DNA of 64,000 nucleotides from Rhineura floridana (lineage: Eukaryota; Chordata; Lepidosauria; Squamata; Rhineuridae). The translations under genes and the position numbers were made by a program. Positions within the stretch are counted from its first letter, which is position 1. Every line of letters starts with the position of its first letter. Positions 54,366-64,000 of this stretch are shown here, piece after piece. The notes beneath the pieces were generated by a model. That model worked only from the letters and a program-made list of their open reading frames with translations. It ran no database searches and was not told the origin of the DNA. Location of the stretch: assembly GCF_030035675.1 (NCBI RefSeq), contig NC_084495.1, positions 11,067,001 through 11,131,000 on the forward strand. The letters run 5' to 3'.

Positions 54366-54690
54366 CTAGGGAGGAAGGAACATTCTATTTCTGGTCTGCA
54401 TCACTTTCGCATGCATTCCTTCACAAGTCAGTTGCATTCAATTTCTTCCTGAATCTGCTATATATTTTTTTTAAAACTGCATGAAAATGTTTATTTAAAT
54501 GTGTTTTTGAAAAACCTTCACACAAAATATGAACTTCTAAGCATACTTTATGCCAAAACATGCATTTTACATGCACTTTGGTACTGCATCACAGAATGCA
54601 GTTCAAAGAATACCTACATTCCAATCTGCACATTATTTCGGGAGGTGCAGATCAGAATTCACAAAGATGGAATTCCTCAAGCACCCCTAG
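54366..54690. mobile_element. Possible hAT-like element (CTAGGG ends)
   Basis: Begins CTAGGGAGGAAGGAAC and ends CTCAAGCACCCCTAG; the AT-rich body (AAAATGTTTATTTAAATGTG) resembles, but is not, the TAGGGATGG family. Weakly supported. Confidence 0.35.
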
Positions 54691-54697
54691 TTACATT

Positions 54698-54822
54698 AGG
54701 GTGGGGTAGCCAATGTGGCATTACACCTTCCATCTGCCCTGACCATTGGCCATGCTGGCTGGGGCAGATGGGAGTTGCAGTCCAATAAAACATCTGGAGG
54801 GCACCATGTTGGCTACCCCTGC
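54698..54822. mobile_element. hAT-like MITE (TAGGGTGGGGTAGCC ends)
   Basis: TAGGGTGGGGTAGCCAATGTGG and CATGTTGGCTACCCCTG are terminal inverted repeats; CATCTGCCCTGACCATTGGC is the centre. Confidence 0.75.
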
Positions 54823-54852
54823 AGTAAGTCTAAGGGACTGTGCCAAAGTTTT

Positions 54853-54925
54853 AATATATATATATATATATATATCTCACACACACACACACACACAGAG
54901 GGAGAGAGAGAGAGAGAGAGAGAGC
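54853..54925 (+). repeat. Compound microsatellite (TA)n(CA)n(GA)n
   Basis: Three adjoining dinucleotide runs, each 19 to 29 bases. Confidence 0.95.
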
Positions 54926-56439
54926 AAGGCCCTCCAGGCCCATTGCCTCAACATATGCATAGGATTTCCCACTGGTTATTGTGTGAACCACCCCTGAAGG
55001 TTTGCAGAGTCAAACCCCAAAAAGGTACTAAAAATATTTTGAAGTAGAAAAAGCCATTCTGCACAAAAGCAACAGTCCATGGGCTCTCAAAAGTGGCCCA
55101 CAACATGTTAAAAGCCTTTGATTTATGGCCAGCTCATCTTTCAAGGTATTAACTAACTGAAGGAATGTTGGCTATAGAGGCTTTATTATCCACCTGAACA
55201 ATCATGGAATAACATTCAGTTCAGGCCGATGTTTCATGTTGGATCTCAAAGCAAGAAATCCCCGCCCGCTGCAATGTTTCCGACCCCCAGTTCACACACG
55301 AAGATATCATCAAAGCAATTTCTAACTGATTTGCTTCGGTACATTAAAAGCCTCCAAATGAATAGCACATTTCCCACTCATGGCGCCACATCAACAGGAG
55401 CTTGTGTGCTGCTTCTCAGACAATCTAATATATATATATATATATTTCATAATGGAAACAAGAATGCTGACAAGGTCTTTTCCTTTTGTTCTGTGCAATT
55501 AGTGTGAGTGCTAGTAACTAACCAGAGAGGCAACTCCAAAAGGTCATGGGCATGAATGCCATAGGATTCGAAGTTCTTATGGTCCATTGTACATGCAAAC
55601 TTTCTCCAGGCACCCAGGGTTTCTAGGTGGAGAAGAGCATGCCAACAGCAAGATCTTCCTCCCTCCTCAATTCCAGACATGATCTTTGCGAGTTATCCCA
55701 AATCTTAAAAAATTAAGAATGCAGCCAACCGTGCTAGGTTATTTGGAGAGGGGGGAATGCTAAAAGCAACAGGAGAAGTGGTTAGATTGTCAGATTTGAC
55801 TAGAGAGTTTCATGACAAAAAAGAGGGACGAGGGGTCCAAAGTGAGATTGGAAGCCACGCCCCCTAATGTAGGAACGTGTCAAGGAACAGTAGAAAGCTC
55901 AGTGGTACCTAGGAATGTCAGAGAATTCCAGCAAAAACAGAACAAGAGTAGAAATTGGCGATGTTCGCTTATCATCCCATGTCTGGATCAGGAATCAGTC
56001 CATTACTGGTATTCGCTGTTGTTGCTTTCAGTCTGCAAACGATACATAATTGACTATGTTTCGATTGCACTGAAATGAATGGGGTGGAATAAAGTAATTT
56101 ATGTAGTTGTATGTAAATTACATACATTGCATTATTTCACCACAGTGGACAGCGAGACAAGTAACGTGGTTTTTGGTGGAAGATGAACTGCAGGACAGAA
56201 ACAGTGCTGCATGCAATGAATACAGAGTGAAATGGAAAATGTTGTCTTCTTCAGTCCCTAGTGTCAGAACCTGTATTTTTTTAATGATTTCACTAGGGTT
56301 GCTCAGCCCACCAACCCCAGGCACTCCATTCCCCTTGCCAAACCCCCTCACAATACCCCCCAGTTGCCCACCCACCTATCAAAGTTAGCCCAGAGTGGGA
56401 ATAAAAAATGGTTCCCCGCTGCTGGTCTTAATGCATTAG

Positions 56440-57480
56440 TGTGAGTTAGACATGGCTAAGCTCCCCTCCCTTCCCCCCTTTAGACCTAGCTGAGCCCCCT
56501 CCCTTCTCCCCTTTAGACCTGGCTGAGCCCCCTCCCTCCCTTTAGACCTGGCTGAGCTCCTCCCTTTCACCCCCTTAGATCTGGCTAAGCCACCTCCCTT
56601 TTCCCCCCTTTGGGCCTGGCTGAGCACCTCCCTTTCCCCCTTTAGACCTGGCTGAGCCCCTTCACTTTCCCCTCTGTATTTATTTTATTTTATTTATTTA
56701 TTTATTTCATTTTTAAACCGCCCATAGCAAATAGCTCTCTGGGCGGTGAACAAAACAAGATTAAAATACAATATTACAATAAAATTACAATAAAATCAGC
56801 AACAAGTTAAACGGAAAAAAAATTAAATGAAACACATTGAACATTAAAATGCCTGGGAGTATAGCCAGGTCTTAACCTGGCGCCTAAAAGAAAGTACCGA
56901 AGGCGCCAGGCGTATCTCCACAGGTAGGCTGTTCCACAGTTCGGGGGCCACCACAGAAAAGGCCCTAGATCTAATAACAATCCTCCGGGCAACCTGATGA
57001 GTTGGTACCCGGAGGAGGGCCTTGGATATTGAACGAAGTGAACGGGTAGGTTCATAGCGGGAGAGGCGTTCCACAAGGTATTGTGGTCCCACACCGTGTA
57101 AGGCTTTATAGGTCAAAACCAGCACCTTGAATCTGGCTCGGAAACAAATAGGCAGCCAGTGCAGGCGGGCCAGGACAGGTGCTATATGCGCAGACCAGCG
57201 GGTCCTCGTTAACCACCTGGCTGCCGCATTTTGCACTAGCTGAAGTTTCCGAACGGTCTTCAAGGGCAGCCCTACGTAGAGCGCATTACAGTAGTCCAGT
57301 CTCTGTAGACCTGGCTGAGCCCTTTAGACCTGGCTAAGCCCCCTGCCTTTCCCTCTTTAAACCTGGCTGAGCCCCCTCCCTTCCCCTCTTTAGACCTGGC
57401 TGAGCCCCTTCACTTTCCCCCCTTTAGACCTGGCTGAGCCCCCCTTTCCCCCCCTTTAGACCATCCTGTCATTCCTCTGT
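56440..57480 (+). repeat. ~36-bp pyrimidine-rich minisatellite split by a LINE
   Basis: The unit is TTTAGACCTGGCTGAGCCCC followed by CTCCCTTTCCCCC. About six units lie at 56440-56671 and five at 57306-57470. Copies vary in the number of C. One strand is almost all pyrimidine apart from AGACC and GGCTGAG. The LINE insertion is at 56677-57303. Confidence 0.85.
56677..57303 (-). mobile_element. L2-like LINE 3' portion with TSD, C-terminal coding part
   Basis: The minus-strand frame (56844-57263) reads [40 protein letters not shown], then [12 protein letters not shown] and [11 protein letters not shown], continuing where the copy at 42105-43013 stops. The frame is intact over 139 codons, so this copy is fairly young. 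The 3' UTR has AACCGCCCATAGC and a TTTATTTATT tail. CTCTGTA flanks it at 56672-56678 and 57301-57307; it may share two bases with the element. Confidence 0.87.
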
Positions 57481-57857
57481 GGCTTGCTTGAGCAGATCCC
57501 TGCCACCTCCTCCCTCCTCAGCTGCTGAGATGAGCCAGGGAAGCTTCTCTACTGGTGGTGGTGGGGAGGGGGCTGCATGGGCCCCTCAAAAGGGCACCCC
57601 CCAATCACATGGCTTGGAGGAAAGGGAGGACTTACTGTTGTGATGCCAAGATGTCCCAGGAGCAAGCTCCATGGCTCGCCCTGGCCACCACAACCGCTGC
57701 TCGCTTGCTGTCCCACCTGCTTGGTCGCTTGCTCTCCCCCCTGACTTCCCCCTACCACCACCATGCAACCTTTTCTGAGTCACACATTTTGTTGTGCTTT
57801 CTCCCTCTTCATCCATGTTTTGTCTGTTTTTCCTCTGTGAGAAAGGCACAGAGACCG

Positions 57858-58070
57858 GACCTCATCTGCACCGTATATTTAAAGCATTTTATAACAGTAT
57901 CATGGTTTCCCCCTAAAAGAATCCTGGGACCTGTAGTTTATTAAGGGTGCTGAGAGTTGTTAGGAGATGCCCCTATTCCTCTCACAGAGCTACAGTTCCA
58001 AGAGTGGTTGACTAATCAGTCCCTCTTCCAGGGACCTCTGGGAATTGTAGCCTTTGGGGGCAGTTTTTTT
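57858..58070. mobile_element. Palindromic MITE (Harbinger-like), right half missing
   Basis: ACCTCATCTGCACCGTATATTT, TTTCCCCCTAAAAGAATCCTGG and TGAGAGTTGTTAGGAGATGCC; it breaks off near 58070 after the centre. Confidence 0.6.
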
Positions 58071-58438
58071 TTACATTGGTCCTTTCTAGCTGGCAGAGTC
58101 TGGAGGCAGTTGTAATGATAGGTAAGGGGACACTTGCACCAGGCAGTCGATTGGGACTTGCTGTGAGTCTTCTTCACGGTCTTCTTGTCACATTTGGTGC
58201 CAAATGACACAACTCCAGATTCCTGACATTCCAAATCAACAGCCATGAAGTTCATTGCAGATGTTTAGAAACGTCCGAAAGGCACATTTGGATGACAGCC
58301 AGCCCAGTTTATTACTCAGATTGGGTTTGCAGGCTTTTCACAGCTAGATGTGCATGGCTGTTTCAATTATTGTGAGAGTCCCTGTGCAGAAGTCATTTTT
58401 TTAATTTTACACTCATGTACACACACACACACACATTA

Positions 58439-58551
58439 GGCTGCAATCCTATATCCTCCTGGCCTGCAATTCCAACCCTGGTTTCCTGGGAGTAAGCCCC
58501 ACTGAATTCACTAGGACTTACTTTTGAATACACATAGTTAGGATTGCAGCC
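58439..58551. mobile_element. Palindromic MITE GGCTGCAATCC, TTA TSD (Harbinger)
   Basis: 113 bp. GGCTGCAATCCTATATCC and GTTAGGATTGCAGCC at the ends, arms GAGTAAGCCCCACTGAATTC and CTAGGACTTACTTTTGA. TTA precedes (58436-58438) and follows (58552-58554), the PIF/Harbinger signature. Confidence 0.82.
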
Positions 58552-58578
58552 TTACTTGGGAGTATCCAGTGGGTCTTG

Positions 58579-58742
58579 AGCTGCGTACACACCATACATT
58601 TAAAATATGTTCCTTCACACACACAAAGAATCCTGGGAAATGTAGTTTTTTAGTGGTGCTGGGAATTTGTGAGCTGTAAACTACAGTTCCCGGCATTCTT
58701 AGGAGGAAGCAATGTGCTTTAAATGTATGGTGTGCGCACAGC
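58579..58742. mobile_element. Palindromic MITE (ACACCATACATTTAAA family)
   Basis: GCTGCGTACACACCATACAT and ATGTATGGTGTGCGCACAGC pair almost fully. It lies 27 bases after the previous element. Confidence 0.75.
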
Positions 58743-58754
58743 CTTATGCTTCAG

Positions 58755-58852
58755 TTACGTAATGTGTACAAAAATGTGTATACTGGGCCAAAGTGTGCAT
58801 AAAAATGCACAAATTTAAATGCAAACTGAATTGAATTTCTCCCCCATCCCTA
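58755..58852 (+). mobile_element. hAT-like element end (TAGGGATGG family)
   Basis: GTACAAAAATGTGTATACTGG to AATTTCTCCCCCATCCCTA. Confidence 0.6.
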
Positions 58853-59347
58853 ATACTGAGTGCCCTTAGCAGCCAGAGAATGCTGACTTACTTGGAGGCA
58901 GTAACTTCCATTCTGAGCTGTATTAATCACAATCAGCACTGTTTCCATTGCTCTGCAGTTCGGTTTCTGACAAATACTGTTACCCATCTCACTGTCAGCT
59001 CTTTAACATACATTATTTAATGTACTCAATAATTTACATAATTTTCATTCATTTCAATATAAAGGAAACATAAAAAAATATCAAAAAGTCATTAATTATG
59101 CATCGCTTATGGACCTAAACAAAACACAGCAATAATGTTAATGAATAATAATTGTATCAGTTTGACTGGTTTTCATTCCTGACCACAGACAAACCACAAA
59201 TGGCAGCAATTTTTGCTCCATTTTCGTCAGGACTATCTGAAATCCCAACTTGGGGTGGGGGGACACCAGGTGGTAAGAGAATGGAATGTAGTATTCTGAA
59301 CAAGTACATTCCGCAGCAACATCATAAGCATCATTATTGAAGACTTC

Positions 59348-59600
59348 TATTTTATTTATTTCTAATATTTATAGGCCACTTTTCACCTCAGAGGGTCACC
59401 AAGCGGTTTTCAGAATAATCAATGCATCAGTCAGATAATATGGTCTTTGAAACAAACAAAAACCATAAGCAAAAACAAATTCCTCAAACACTGGAACAGA
59501 AAGGTTTTTGTCAAGTGCCTGAAGTTCAAGCAGGAAGGGGCCTGCCTGATCTCACCCGGGAGGGAGTATCACAGAGTCAGCACACAATACTAAATGCTTG
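59348..59600 (-). mobile_element. L2-like LINE 3' end (decayed)
   Basis: TTTTATTTATTTCTAATATTT tail, AGAGGGTCACCAAGCGGTTTT and later the GGAAGGGGCCTGCCTGATC string. Confidence 0.5.
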
Positions 59601-59792
59601 GATCCTGGTAGATACTGGTTGCACATTTGAGCCATGGGGGCCAATAAACAGAATCAGGGGATGTCCTGTGTGCAGTCAGGGATTTGCAACCAGAGGCCAT
59701 GCATGAGCAACTGAGTGGCCACCAGTGTATCCCTGCTGCGAATATCTAAACTTTCCTTTTCTCTTTTTTCATCTTTTCACTGTTCATCACAG

Positions 59793-59987
59793 TCTGCGTT
59801 TCAAATGGAAAAACCTACTCCCACGGAGAATCCTGGCATCCTAACCTCCGGTCCTATGGAATTGTGGAGTGTGTGTTATGTACTTGCAATGTCACAAAGC
59901 AAGAATGTAAAAAAATTAATTGCCCCAATCAATATCCCTGCAAGCATCCAAGGAAAGTTGAAGGGAAGTGCTGTAAAGTCTGCCCAG
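59793..59987 (+). CDS. CHRDL1: CHRDL1 coding exon 9: VWC domain 3
   Basis: It completes codon 263 and encodes residues 264-327 plus one base: [60 protein letters not shown] and KVCP. The SWHP, CxxCxC (CVLCTC) and CCxxC (CCKVC) motifs define a full VWC domain in a single exon, unlike domains 1 and 2. NVT is a conserved N-glycosylation sequon. The acceptor is CTGTTCATCACAG|TC and the donor CCAG|GTATGG. Length is 195 bases, phase 1 to 1. The base G before the GT can also read CCA GGT, so a short donor shift could alter the next residues. Confidence 0.97.
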
Positions 59988-60185
59988 GTATGGATGACAA
60001 TTGTTGCTTTGGATTTAAAAGGGCGCCCCAAGCCCAAATCCCAGCCCCTTGGTCTTTTAGCAACTTCAGAATGGTGAACAGATAAACAGCCCCTGCATGG
60101 CAGGTGTTATAAAATTATTTAAGTTAGCGGCAGGGAACTTTTTTTCTGCAAAGCAGTATACCCAAAAATCTATGGATGGTGCAGA

Positions 60186-60470
60186 AGCCTACCTTGCACC
60201 AATGACACTTGGGATAACAGGATCCTTGCTAGGGGGTGACATTTCTCTCGCTCCAATATTTCCTAGGAACATATATTATTTTTCCACCCCATCTCCACTA
60301 ATCCAAGTCAATGGAGAGATCTTTCTCTCCCAGGGAGAAGAGGCTACATAAAAAAAAAATCTGGGGGGCGGGGGGAAGAAGCCAGTCCCCACCAATGACC
60401 TATGGGGTAACAGGGTCCTTGTTGGAGGGTGACATTTCCCTGGGAATCCAGGCTCTTTCCCCTCACCCCA
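60186..60470 (+). repeat. Diverged direct repeat, about 190-bp spacing
   Basis: GAAGCCTACCTTGCACCAATGA to GGGTGACATTT (60186-60243) and GAAGCCAGTCCCCACCAATGA to GGGTGACATTT (60378-60435) match at most positions. I do not know the family; it may be an old satellite or a tandem part of a transposon. Confidence 0.6.
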
Positions 60471-61204
60471 CCCCATCCCCTATGATTCCTATTGCACTCA
60501 CCCCACAATGATAATGCTAGAGGACAACCATTACACCTATCAGTCTGAAATTTGGGAGGCTTCATCCCCTCAGAAAGATTGACCATGTTGACAAATTGCA
60601 TTCATTCTGGCAGAAAATGAAAACGTTATAGACTTTTCTTTTTTACAAAAACTTTAAAGGTGCCCTACATGAACCTCCCCCCCAAATGTTATCTGCCTAC
60701 AAATTGGCAGGCTTAATCTACTCTGGAGAGGCTGCTCTGCCTGCAAATTCCATCCACTTCTGTAAAAGGAAAAAAAGTAGTAGCCATTTTTAGGTTTCCC
60801 ATTATAGTGAATGGGAAGAGAATAAAGCTTCATTTTTAATAAACCTAATTTGGTTCCGAATAAAGAGTCATATTGGAAGGATAGAGAAGCGACTCCAAAA
60901 CAGATCCGGCTGCATCCCAAAGCTGTAGCTACAGATACAAATCGCATCTTGTGGCCAGAGCCCAGCCATACTAAAAGTACAGGCTTATATCCCCAATTAT
61001 GCCTTATAATACATGCATAGGGCTATTAATTCATAAATAACCCTTCCATCACTGTTTAGAAATACAAGGAAACTAACAGGAAGTACAATGGGCTTAAGCG
61101 TGTGCTTGATGGATGCTGACAACCATCTCTCCTTTTGCTCGTGGTGCAACTGAACAGAGAGATTCAAACAATATTCATTTCAGCTTATAAAGATTCAGAT
61201 TCTG

Positions 61205-61805
61205 AGACCCCCTAGTTAGAGTGTCGGGCTGTGACAGGGAGTCTCGAGTTCAAATCCCCTTTCAGGGATTTGTTCACTGAGTATTTTAAGCGAGCCGCAC
61301 ACTCTTAGGGTCAAGCTAAACATGATCTCAGCTGTGTCGTTCTTCCTTCAGTGCAGGGTGGGTTTTTTTAAATTAAAAAACCTGCCAGTGAAACCCCCCT
61401 AATCCATATCAGGAGGGGGGGTGGAGAGGACTTAGCTTTTTGTCCAATGTTGCGTTGGGATTTGCCCAATCCATGCCTGCAATTTGCATTGCCAAAAAAA
61501 GTTTTCTTTCATTTCAGTGGGATACAGTTTGCAGCTGTGGGATGGGGCTGACCTGGACTGGGACTGCAGGGGGAGGAGGTTAAATTCCCCTTACTCTCTG
61601 CACTTAGGTCACTGTCCAGGTTAGGGATCCCACCTTGGCAATTTGTGTCTGGGAGCAAAGCTATAAAAGCTACAACTACATAGGTAAAGCTTGGCCCTCA
61701 GTGTAACCTACCTCACAGGATTGTTGTGAGGACAACAGAGGTGGGGGGGAGGGCATACACTGTGTCATGGAACCCTTGGCGGAAAGGTGAGATTAAAACG
61801 CAATC
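61205..61805 (+). mobile_element. CORE/MIR-like SINE, probably interrupted
   Basis: Head AGTTAGAGTGTCGGGC and GAGTTCAAATCCCC at 61210-61260. Core and tail at 61690-61800: AACCTACCTCACAGGATTG, TTGTGAGGACAAC and GCGGAAAGGTGAGATTAAAA. The middle is foreign or rearranged. Confidence 0.55.
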
Positions 61806-61846
61806 AATGAATAATATATGAATGCATGAAACCTGTTTCCTTACAG

Positions 61847-62014
61847 AAGAAACTGGAAGTCAGAATCCTGACAGCAAAGAATATTTCTGTGGTGAAGAGA
61901 CACTTCCAGTCTATGAAGCTGTTCTCACAGAGGAGGGAGAAACAATACGGAAAATAGCCTTGGAGACAGATCAGCCACCCCAGATAGAAATCCACGTGTG
62001 GACCATTACGAAAG
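61847..62014 (+). CDS. CHRDL1: CHRDL1 coding exon 10: start of C-terminal region
   Basis: It completes codon 328 and encodes residues 329-383 plus one base: [20 protein letters not shown], then [20 protein letters not shown] and [15 protein letters not shown]. The part from YFCGEE onward matches the C-terminal conserved region of CHRDL1; the first ten residues are variable between species and lie where human isoforms differ. The acceptor is CCTGTTTCCTTACAG|AA and the donor AAAG|GTGAGC. Length is 168 bases, phase 1 to 1. The next exon should begin with the codons for the ILQHFHIEK-like sequence. Confidence 0.96.
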
Positions 62015-62269
62015 GTGAGCAGAGCACAATCTCTTTCCATGATGATCAGGGGGTGGGGAGAGAGACAGTTATGTTACAGATCAGTCCTAACCATGTTTAC
62101 TCAGAAGGAAGTCTTATTCAATTCAATTCCCAAATAAGCAGGAGTTAGGATTGCCATTTTAGAGCAAATGCAGTGGAGTCATGTGCTTTTCAGAACTTCA
62201 AGCAGGAGGTGGCAACCTGTGGTTCTCAGTCAAATTTTGGGTAGGTGACAAGGAGGGGGAAAGAGAGAA

Positions 62270-62425
62270 AGACGTGAGAGAGAGAGAGAATGGGGGTGGC
62301 AGAAAGTAAGAGAGACAGAGAAAGGGGTGACAGCAAGAGAGGTGTGCATGTGCGTGTGTGTGTGTGAGTGAGTGAGTGAGAGAGAGAGACAGAGAGACAG
62401 AGAGACAGAGAGACAGAGAGAGATG
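62270..62425 (+). repeat. Compound simple repeat (GA, GT, GTGA, GAGACA)
   Basis: GA runs, then GTGTGTGTGTGAGTGAGTGA and ACAGAGAGACAGAGAG, a purine-rich tract with short variant units. Confidence 0.9.
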
Positions 62426-63307
62426 GTTAGCATGTGGACCCAGACACATTACTCCTGATGTAATGTGACGCTTATCAGAAGAAAGGTTCTCCATTTGTGA
62501 CTTAGGGCTCATCTACATAGGAGCATTTCTTCTTAGGAAATATACTTCTTCTACCTTCACTTTTCATTTGCATCGTCCACAGTTCCTGCTCAATGTTATC
62601 TGTCAATCACTTTTTCCCATTCATACAAGCAGGCATTCCTCTGGGGAGGATTAGTCTCTCTGTTTCCTTGTGGTCCCGCCCTCTAATTATTATGGTTGCT
62701 TGTCAACCGAGCATGCTCAGTTTGGTCTACCAGCTATACTAGGTTCCATTTTTTTAAAAAAAAACAGCCTGGAAGTGCAATTATTTGTGTTTTCACTGGT
62801 ATGATACAGCTGAAATACAAATATTTGCTAGAGCAATGTTATGCTTTTGCACACAAGTTAGGGGGGAAAGAAAATAAAGGCACTTTTGCAGCAACATAAA
62901 AAAGGCCAGCAGAATGGAGGAGAGTAGCTGGCAGTAGCTTGCCAGCCTACAGGAAATGAAATGCACGAAGGGAGGAGGAACGAGTGGGTGTGGAGAGTGG
63001 AATAATTGATACATATACCTAAAAGCATCAGAGCAAAGCATCTGCAAAGCACTAGAGAAAGCGAGTGAAGACTTTTCCCCCTTCCCTTTTCATGTTATCA
63101 GTGGATTGGGTTAGTTCTGATATACAGGGGGGAAACTGCACGATAGCTTCTGTTTGCCGGTAAAGTCATGTGAACCATGCAGATTTAAAGGAGATGTGAA
63201 TAGCACCAAACATACAGTAAACCACCACATAGCCCTTATATCCATCTGTGAAGACAGCCATCGGAAAGCAATCTTCTCCTCAACATTCTCAATCCTGTGG
63301 CTATTTG

Positions 63308-63627
63308 TTATTTATTCTTATTTTTAAAAAATAATTATAACCCACCCTGTACCAAATTCATCTCAGGACAAGACGCATGAATACATTTAAAACAATTGAT
63401 CCATTCACAAAACAAAAGCAGACAGAACAATAAACAACAACCTGAAAACACAGACCAGCCAAGTCGTATGATTACAGAGCACATTTGGCAGTTCATAAAT
63501 GCCTGAGAAAATAGCCAGATCTTAACCTGACACTGAAACTGAGCTAAAGGTGATGCCAGATAGAACTCAGAGGGGAGGGGAATTCAGAGTTGGGGCATGC
63601 TACAAAGGAAGCCCTCTCCTGCATCAC
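63308..63627 (-). mobile_element. L2-like LINE 3' portion
   Basis: TATTCTTATTTTTAAAAAATA tail, then AAATGCCTGAGAAAATAGCC and ATCTTAACCTGACACTGAAAC, which parallel CCTGGGAGTATAGCCAGGTC in the copy at 56677-57303. Confidence 0.7.
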
Positions 63628-64000
63628 CTAATAAGAACATAAGAAGAGACCTGCTGGATCAGGCCAGTGGCCCATCTAGTCCAGCATCCCGGTCTCACAG
63701 TGGCCAGCCAGAAGCCTGAAAGCAGGACTTGAGCGCAACAGCAACTCTCTCCACTTGTGATTCCCAGCAGCTGGCATTTGGAGGCATACCTCCTCTAGCA
63801 ATGGAGGTAAAACATAGCCATCATGGCTAGTAGCCATTGATAGCTTTATCTTCCACGAATCGGGCTAATCCTCTTGTGAAGCCATCCAAGTTGGTGGCCG
63901 TCACTAATGGATAGCTCCCAAAAGTGAGATGCTAAGAAGGGCTTCCCTGAAAGATCTCAATGCCCAGGCAGAACCACAATGAGAGAGGCACTCCATCAAG
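63628..64000 (-). mobile_element. CR1-like LINE 3' portion (TTCTTATG group), runs off window
   Basis: AATAAGAACATAAGAAGAGACC is the inverted tail; AGTGGCCCATCTAGTCCAGC, TAGTAGCCATTGATAGC and the CTAATCCTCTTGTGAAGCC coding end follow. It lies next to the L2-like end. Confidence 0.75.

Larger units (their letters stand above)
52277..59792 (+). other. CHRDL1: CHRDL1 intron 8
   Basis: 7.5 kb. Contents in order: nested hAT-like elements (52320-52822), Tigger-like MITE with a minisatellite (53165-53787), hAT-like MITE (54698-54822), microsatellites (54853-54925, 55428-55446), minisatellite with an L2-like LINE inside (56440-57480), palindromic MITEs (57858-58070, 58439-58551, 58579-58742), an L2-like end (59348-59600). 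Stretches 53850-54360, 54930-56430 and 58860-59345 have nothing definite. Confidence 0.65.
59988..61846 (+). other. CHRDL1: CHRDL1 intron 9
   Basis: 1.86 kb. 60150-60480 has two diverged copies of a ~100-bp block. 60480-61190 is unassigned. A CORE/MIR-like SINE seems split between 61205-61320 and 61690-61805, with about 370 bases of unknown sequence between. The last 40 bases before exon 10 are unremarkable. Confidence 0.65.
62015..64000 (+). other. CHRDL1: CHRDL1 intron 10 (5' part)
   Basis: It holds a GGCTGCAATCC-type piece (62083-62160), simple repeats (62270-62425), a repeat-poor stretch (62430-63300), an L2-like end (63308-63627) and a CR1-like end (63628-64000). No exon was found up to the window end. 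Confidence 0.65.

Noticed and set aside
56436-56627. Repetitive minus-strand frame (SKGREGAQPGLKG-type repeats)
   Set aside because: A by-product of the 36-bp minisatellite.

Overview
The window is vertebrate nuclear DNA, most likely from a squamate reptile. It carries the 5' three-quarters of one host gene, CHRDL1 (chordin-like 1, a secreted BMP antagonist), on the + strand. The rest is intergenic and intronic sequence packed with transposable elements. The squamate call rests on tRNA-headed SINEs with a BovB-type 3' tail (Sauria-type SINEs), a BovB LINE, CR1 and L2-like LINEs, and many small palindromic DNA transposons. I cannot place the species more closely.

Layout. Positions 1-9540 are intergenic: SINEs, LINE 3' ends, a BovB remnant and several nested insertions. 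Positions about 9550-10230 form a GC- and CpG-rich island with a plausible non-coding first exon ending at a GTTAGT donor (10226). Nine coding exons follow: 15080-15176 (start codon and signal peptide), 24476-24588, 25868-25961, 39724-39869, 41580-41673, 48566-48633, 52102-52276, 59793-59987 and 61847-62014. All have consensus AG/GT borders and their phases join into one open frame of 383 codons plus one base. The remaining C-terminal exons must lie beyond 64000. The product has a signal peptide, three von Willebrand factor C (VWC) domains, a low-complexity linker and the start of the C-terminal conserved region. Two VWC domains are each split over an exon pair (3/4 and 5/6); the third lies in one exon (9).

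Introns. At least ten repeat families recur: CR1, two further CR1/L2-type LINE groups, BovB, Sauria-type SINE, two other tRNA SINEs, a CORE/MIR-like SINE, at least three hAT-like MITE families, two Harbinger-like palindromic MITE families and Tigger/pogo-like MITEs. Several are nested so that the empty target site can be read, which fixes target-site duplications (TSDs) and relative ages. The longest LINE coding remnant is a CR1 reverse transcriptase at 33849-35159 (minus strand).

No second host gene, RNA gene, CRISPR array, LTR element or virus-derived element could be supported. I found no clear sign of a new biological system. The most informative items are the palindromic MITE family whose 3-bp target duplication can be read at two independent empty sites, a Tigger-like MITE with an internal ~68-bp minisatellite, a pyrimidine-rich minisatellite split by a LINE, and a fold-back inversion at a SINE junction.
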